Source: Bacteroidales bacterium GP1
GTDB taxonomy: Bacteria; Bacteroidota; Bacteroidia; Bacteroidales; Muribaculaceae
NCBI GenBank assembly: GCA_001701105.1
Contig: DAAI01000054.1
Coordinates: forward strand, 16,299-30,605
Reading direction: 5' to 3'
DNA length: 14,307 nucleotides
In this document: positions 12,849-14,307 of the stretch, piece by piece
How the letters are laid out: every line of letters begins with the position of its first letter
Position numbering within the stretch: the first letter of the stretch is position 1
Program-made: the position numbers and the translations under genes
The notes under the pieces: model-generated
The model's database searches: none
Seen by the model: only the letters and a program-made list of their open reading frames with translations
What the model was told of the DNA's origin: nothing

Positions 12849-13622
12849 TCAGGCAGTGGTGAATAGGAGATGGCGGGGGAAGGGTGTGTCGGAGTCGTAG
12901 ACAAGGGTCGGGGTGTCGAGATTGCGCAATTCTGCGCAGGAAGTCATGCCCGAAATCAGGATATGTCGCAATAATGTGCCGCGCAGGAATTTCAATCGCT
13001 CGGCACGTGGGGTGCGCAATTCGCCTCCGTCGGCATATTCCTTGAAGTTGGCTACATATACATCGGCAAAATTCTTTATCAATTTCCAGTCGAAGCATCT
13101 GGAGGCATCGAGTGGCAACAGATTGAGCACTTCGCACTCGCCGCTTTCCTTGAGGGCCTTTACAAGAGCTATCGTGAGTTTAGGCTTCCAGAAGGCCGAT
13201 AGGGATTTCCCATCTGGAGCCACCTTCATGTTGAAATCGAGGCGATAGTTCTTTATGAGGTCGTCGGGGCGCAGAAGGCCGTAAAGGGTAGAGACTATTT
13301 TAAGGGTCGATTCGAGTCGGCTCACAGCCTCGGGAGGAAGTGTGGAATAATCAAGAGCCTTATATACCACCCCCGTAAAAGCCTCAATAGCCGGGGAAGC
13401 GCAGGATTTATGAGCGAAGTCGTAGACTTCTCGGGAGAGCCGGGCGGCATTTTTGGGGCCGAGTTTTAATTCTGAAGCCATTTTTGCGGCATCCATCGTG
13501 GAAAGGATGTCGATAATCTCCGCCGCCTGCCGCTCGAATTGCGGTTCATGCTCGGATGCTATGGCAGTCAATGCCCGACACTCGTCGCGCATCGATTTGG
13601 ATTCGGCTATCAGAATTATCAT
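12849..13622 (-). CDS. yaaA: YaaA family protein (UPF0246, peroxide stress)
   Basis: 257 aa from the ATG at 13622, which gives MIILIAESKSM, the expected YaaA N-terminus (M-IL-I-S-K); the 15 codons upstream to 13667 overlap the preceding gene's end and do not fit. Family motifs: FTGVVYKALD (about residues 82-91), then TLYGLLRPDDLIKNYRLDF (about 112-130), LSAFWKPKLT, VLNLLP and a C-terminal RGTLLRHI. In E. coli YaaA is a cytoplasmic, DNA-binding protein that limits iron-dependent oxidative damage during hydrogen peroxide stress; the same role is assumed here. It starts 10 bp after the upstream gene ends and is probably co-transcribed with it. Confidence 0.9.
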   Translation of the reverse strand: MIILIAESKSMRDECRALTAIASEHEPQFERQAAEIIDILSTMDAAKMASELKLGPKNAARLSREVYDFAHKSCASPAIEAFTGVVYKALDYSTLPPEAVSRLESTLKIVSTLYGLLRPDDLIKNYRLDFNMKVAPDGKSLSAFWKPKLTIALVKALKESGECEVLNLLPLDASRCFDWKLIKNFADVYVANFKEYADGGELRTPRAERLKFLRGTLLRHILISGMTSCAELRNLDTPTLVYDSDTPFPRHLLFTTA

Positions 13623-13632
13623 TGCCGCGGGG

Positions 13633-14160
13633 TCAGATAATTTGGAGAAGATGCAGTTCGTCGGCAATCTCCATGCCTGACAGCGACCGGCGGCGCGACA
13701 GCGTACGCACGAACTCCTCTATGGCCGGATGCAGCCGCTCGTTGCGGAAGATGCGGCGCATATATGAATTCACGCGATTGAATACGGCATCACTTTCATC
13801 TTGCTCAAGACTGCATGACTCGCGCCCTTCCTCCTCTATTTCTTCCTTAAGGCGGCTCATTATCTCTTCGGGCACATCACTGCCGAGACGCACAAGGGCT
13901 CGTGACAGTACGTTGGATACCACCATTGCCGAGGTGAGATGAAAATTCTGCAGCAGATTGTTCCAGGTAGCTTTCGGAGAGATTGAGGGGGAGCCGCAGA
14001 AATAATATTCATGTGAGAATGTCACCATCGGGCCGTCGGAATCGAGTGAGACGGAGGCTACGCGGTCGAGCGCGTCGAGAGCCGCAAGAGATATTGCCAT
14101 GCCGGCCAATCCATAGGCCCGGTCGTCGTCGTTGGAATATTTTAGTGTAAGCGAGGTCAT
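13633..14160 (-). CDS. conserved-looking hypothetical protein upstream of yaaA
   Basis: 175 aa from the ATG at 14160 (MTSLTLKYSNDDDRAYG); an in-frame start at 14193 adds 11 residues of poor quality. GC-rich codon use matches yaaA and the core genome. Seen: a small-residue helix GLAGMAISLAALDALDRVAS, an acidic helix KEEIEEEGRESC about two thirds along, and a basic C-terminal segment VRTLSRRRSLSG ahead of the final ADELHLLQII. No signal peptide or transmembrane helix. I do not recognise a family. It precedes yaaA by 10 bp in an apparent two-gene operon. The remaining 147 bases of the window (14161-14307) show no gene. Confidence 0.75.
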   Translation of the reverse strand: MTSLTLKYSNDDDRAYGLAGMAISLAALDALDRVASVSLDSDGPMVTFSHEYYFCGSPSISPKATWNNLLQNFHLTSAMVVSNVLSRALVRLGSDVPEEIMSRLKEEIEEEGRESCSLEQDESDAVFNRVNSYMRRIFRNERLHPAIEEFVRTLSRRRSLSGMEIADELHLLQII

Positions 14161-14307
14161 AGAAGTGTGTTTTCTGATTCGATGTGGAGCCATGGATAGG
14201 AGAAGCTCCGTTGAAATAATAACGTCTTTATAAAATCATTTGTTGCAGGGTTTCGCGTCAGAAACTCCATGTCAGGCTTCCCAGGGCCGTCACCCCCGGC
14301 ACGGGAA

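Noticed and set aside
12700..13137. 145-codon minus-strand open frame overlapping yaaA
   Set aside because: Arg/Cys/His-rich frame-shadow of yaaA; the yaaA frame carries clear family motifs.

Overview
The window looks like a chromosomal stretch of a Bacteroidales bacterium, most plausibly a Muribaculaceae-type gut organism. This rests on gene content (SWIM-SNF2 helicase, a free TonB C-terminal domain protein, DUF2795, a lipoprotein with a CGDD tail, YaaA), weak Shine-Dalgarno sequences, Bacteroidetes-type promoters (TTTG, about 20 bases, TAnnTTTG) and a tRNA that does not encode CCA. The flanks (1-5740 and about 12850-14307) are moderately GC-rich housekeeping-like DNA. About 5740-12840 is clearly AT-richer and reads as accessory DNA.

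Left flank: the 3' end of a tRNA (probably Ser); a two-sided hairpin; an 826-codon SWIM/SNF2 helicase on the minus strand; a dead fragment of a left-handed-beta-helix acyltransferase on the plus strand; a minus-strand operon of a secreted TonB-C protein and a DUF805-like membrane protein with its own promoter; a small three-helix membrane protein; a PduO-type cobalamin adenosyltransferase; and a DUF2795 gene whose last codons are frameshifted.

Central island: the last codons of DUF2795 plus its downstream hairpins occur twice, at 5747-5857 and again at 9611-9716. The two codon differences in the shared coding end are synonymous. Between them lie about 3.8 kb of minus-strand cargo: an AAA15/RloA-like ATPase with an altered Walker B and switch position, a DUF4417 protein, a basic His-rich protein and an acidic protein (the last three overlap head to tail), and a decayed gene fragment. 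Between the ATPase and DUF4417 genes, on the opposite strand, is a predicted small RNA of about 88 nt with promoter, palindrome and terminator. The 9-mer AAACTTGTC occurs six times, mostly about 40 bp apart, only at the two ends of this segment. I interpret it as an integrated element using the DUF2795 3' end as attachment site, carrying an uncharacterised, possibly defensive or toxin-immunity cargo. It contains no integrase.

Second accessory block: a minus-strand operon of two paralogous zinc-ribbon membrane proteins and a lipoprotein, preceded by a leader of about 300 nt with a 5' hairpin and a 14-bp imperfect inverted repeat. Beyond it are an AT-rich orphan reading frame with a 13-bp perfect hairpin, then GC-rich DNA with yaaA and a conserved-looking hypothetical gene. 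All family names come from recognising motifs by eye; no database search was possible.
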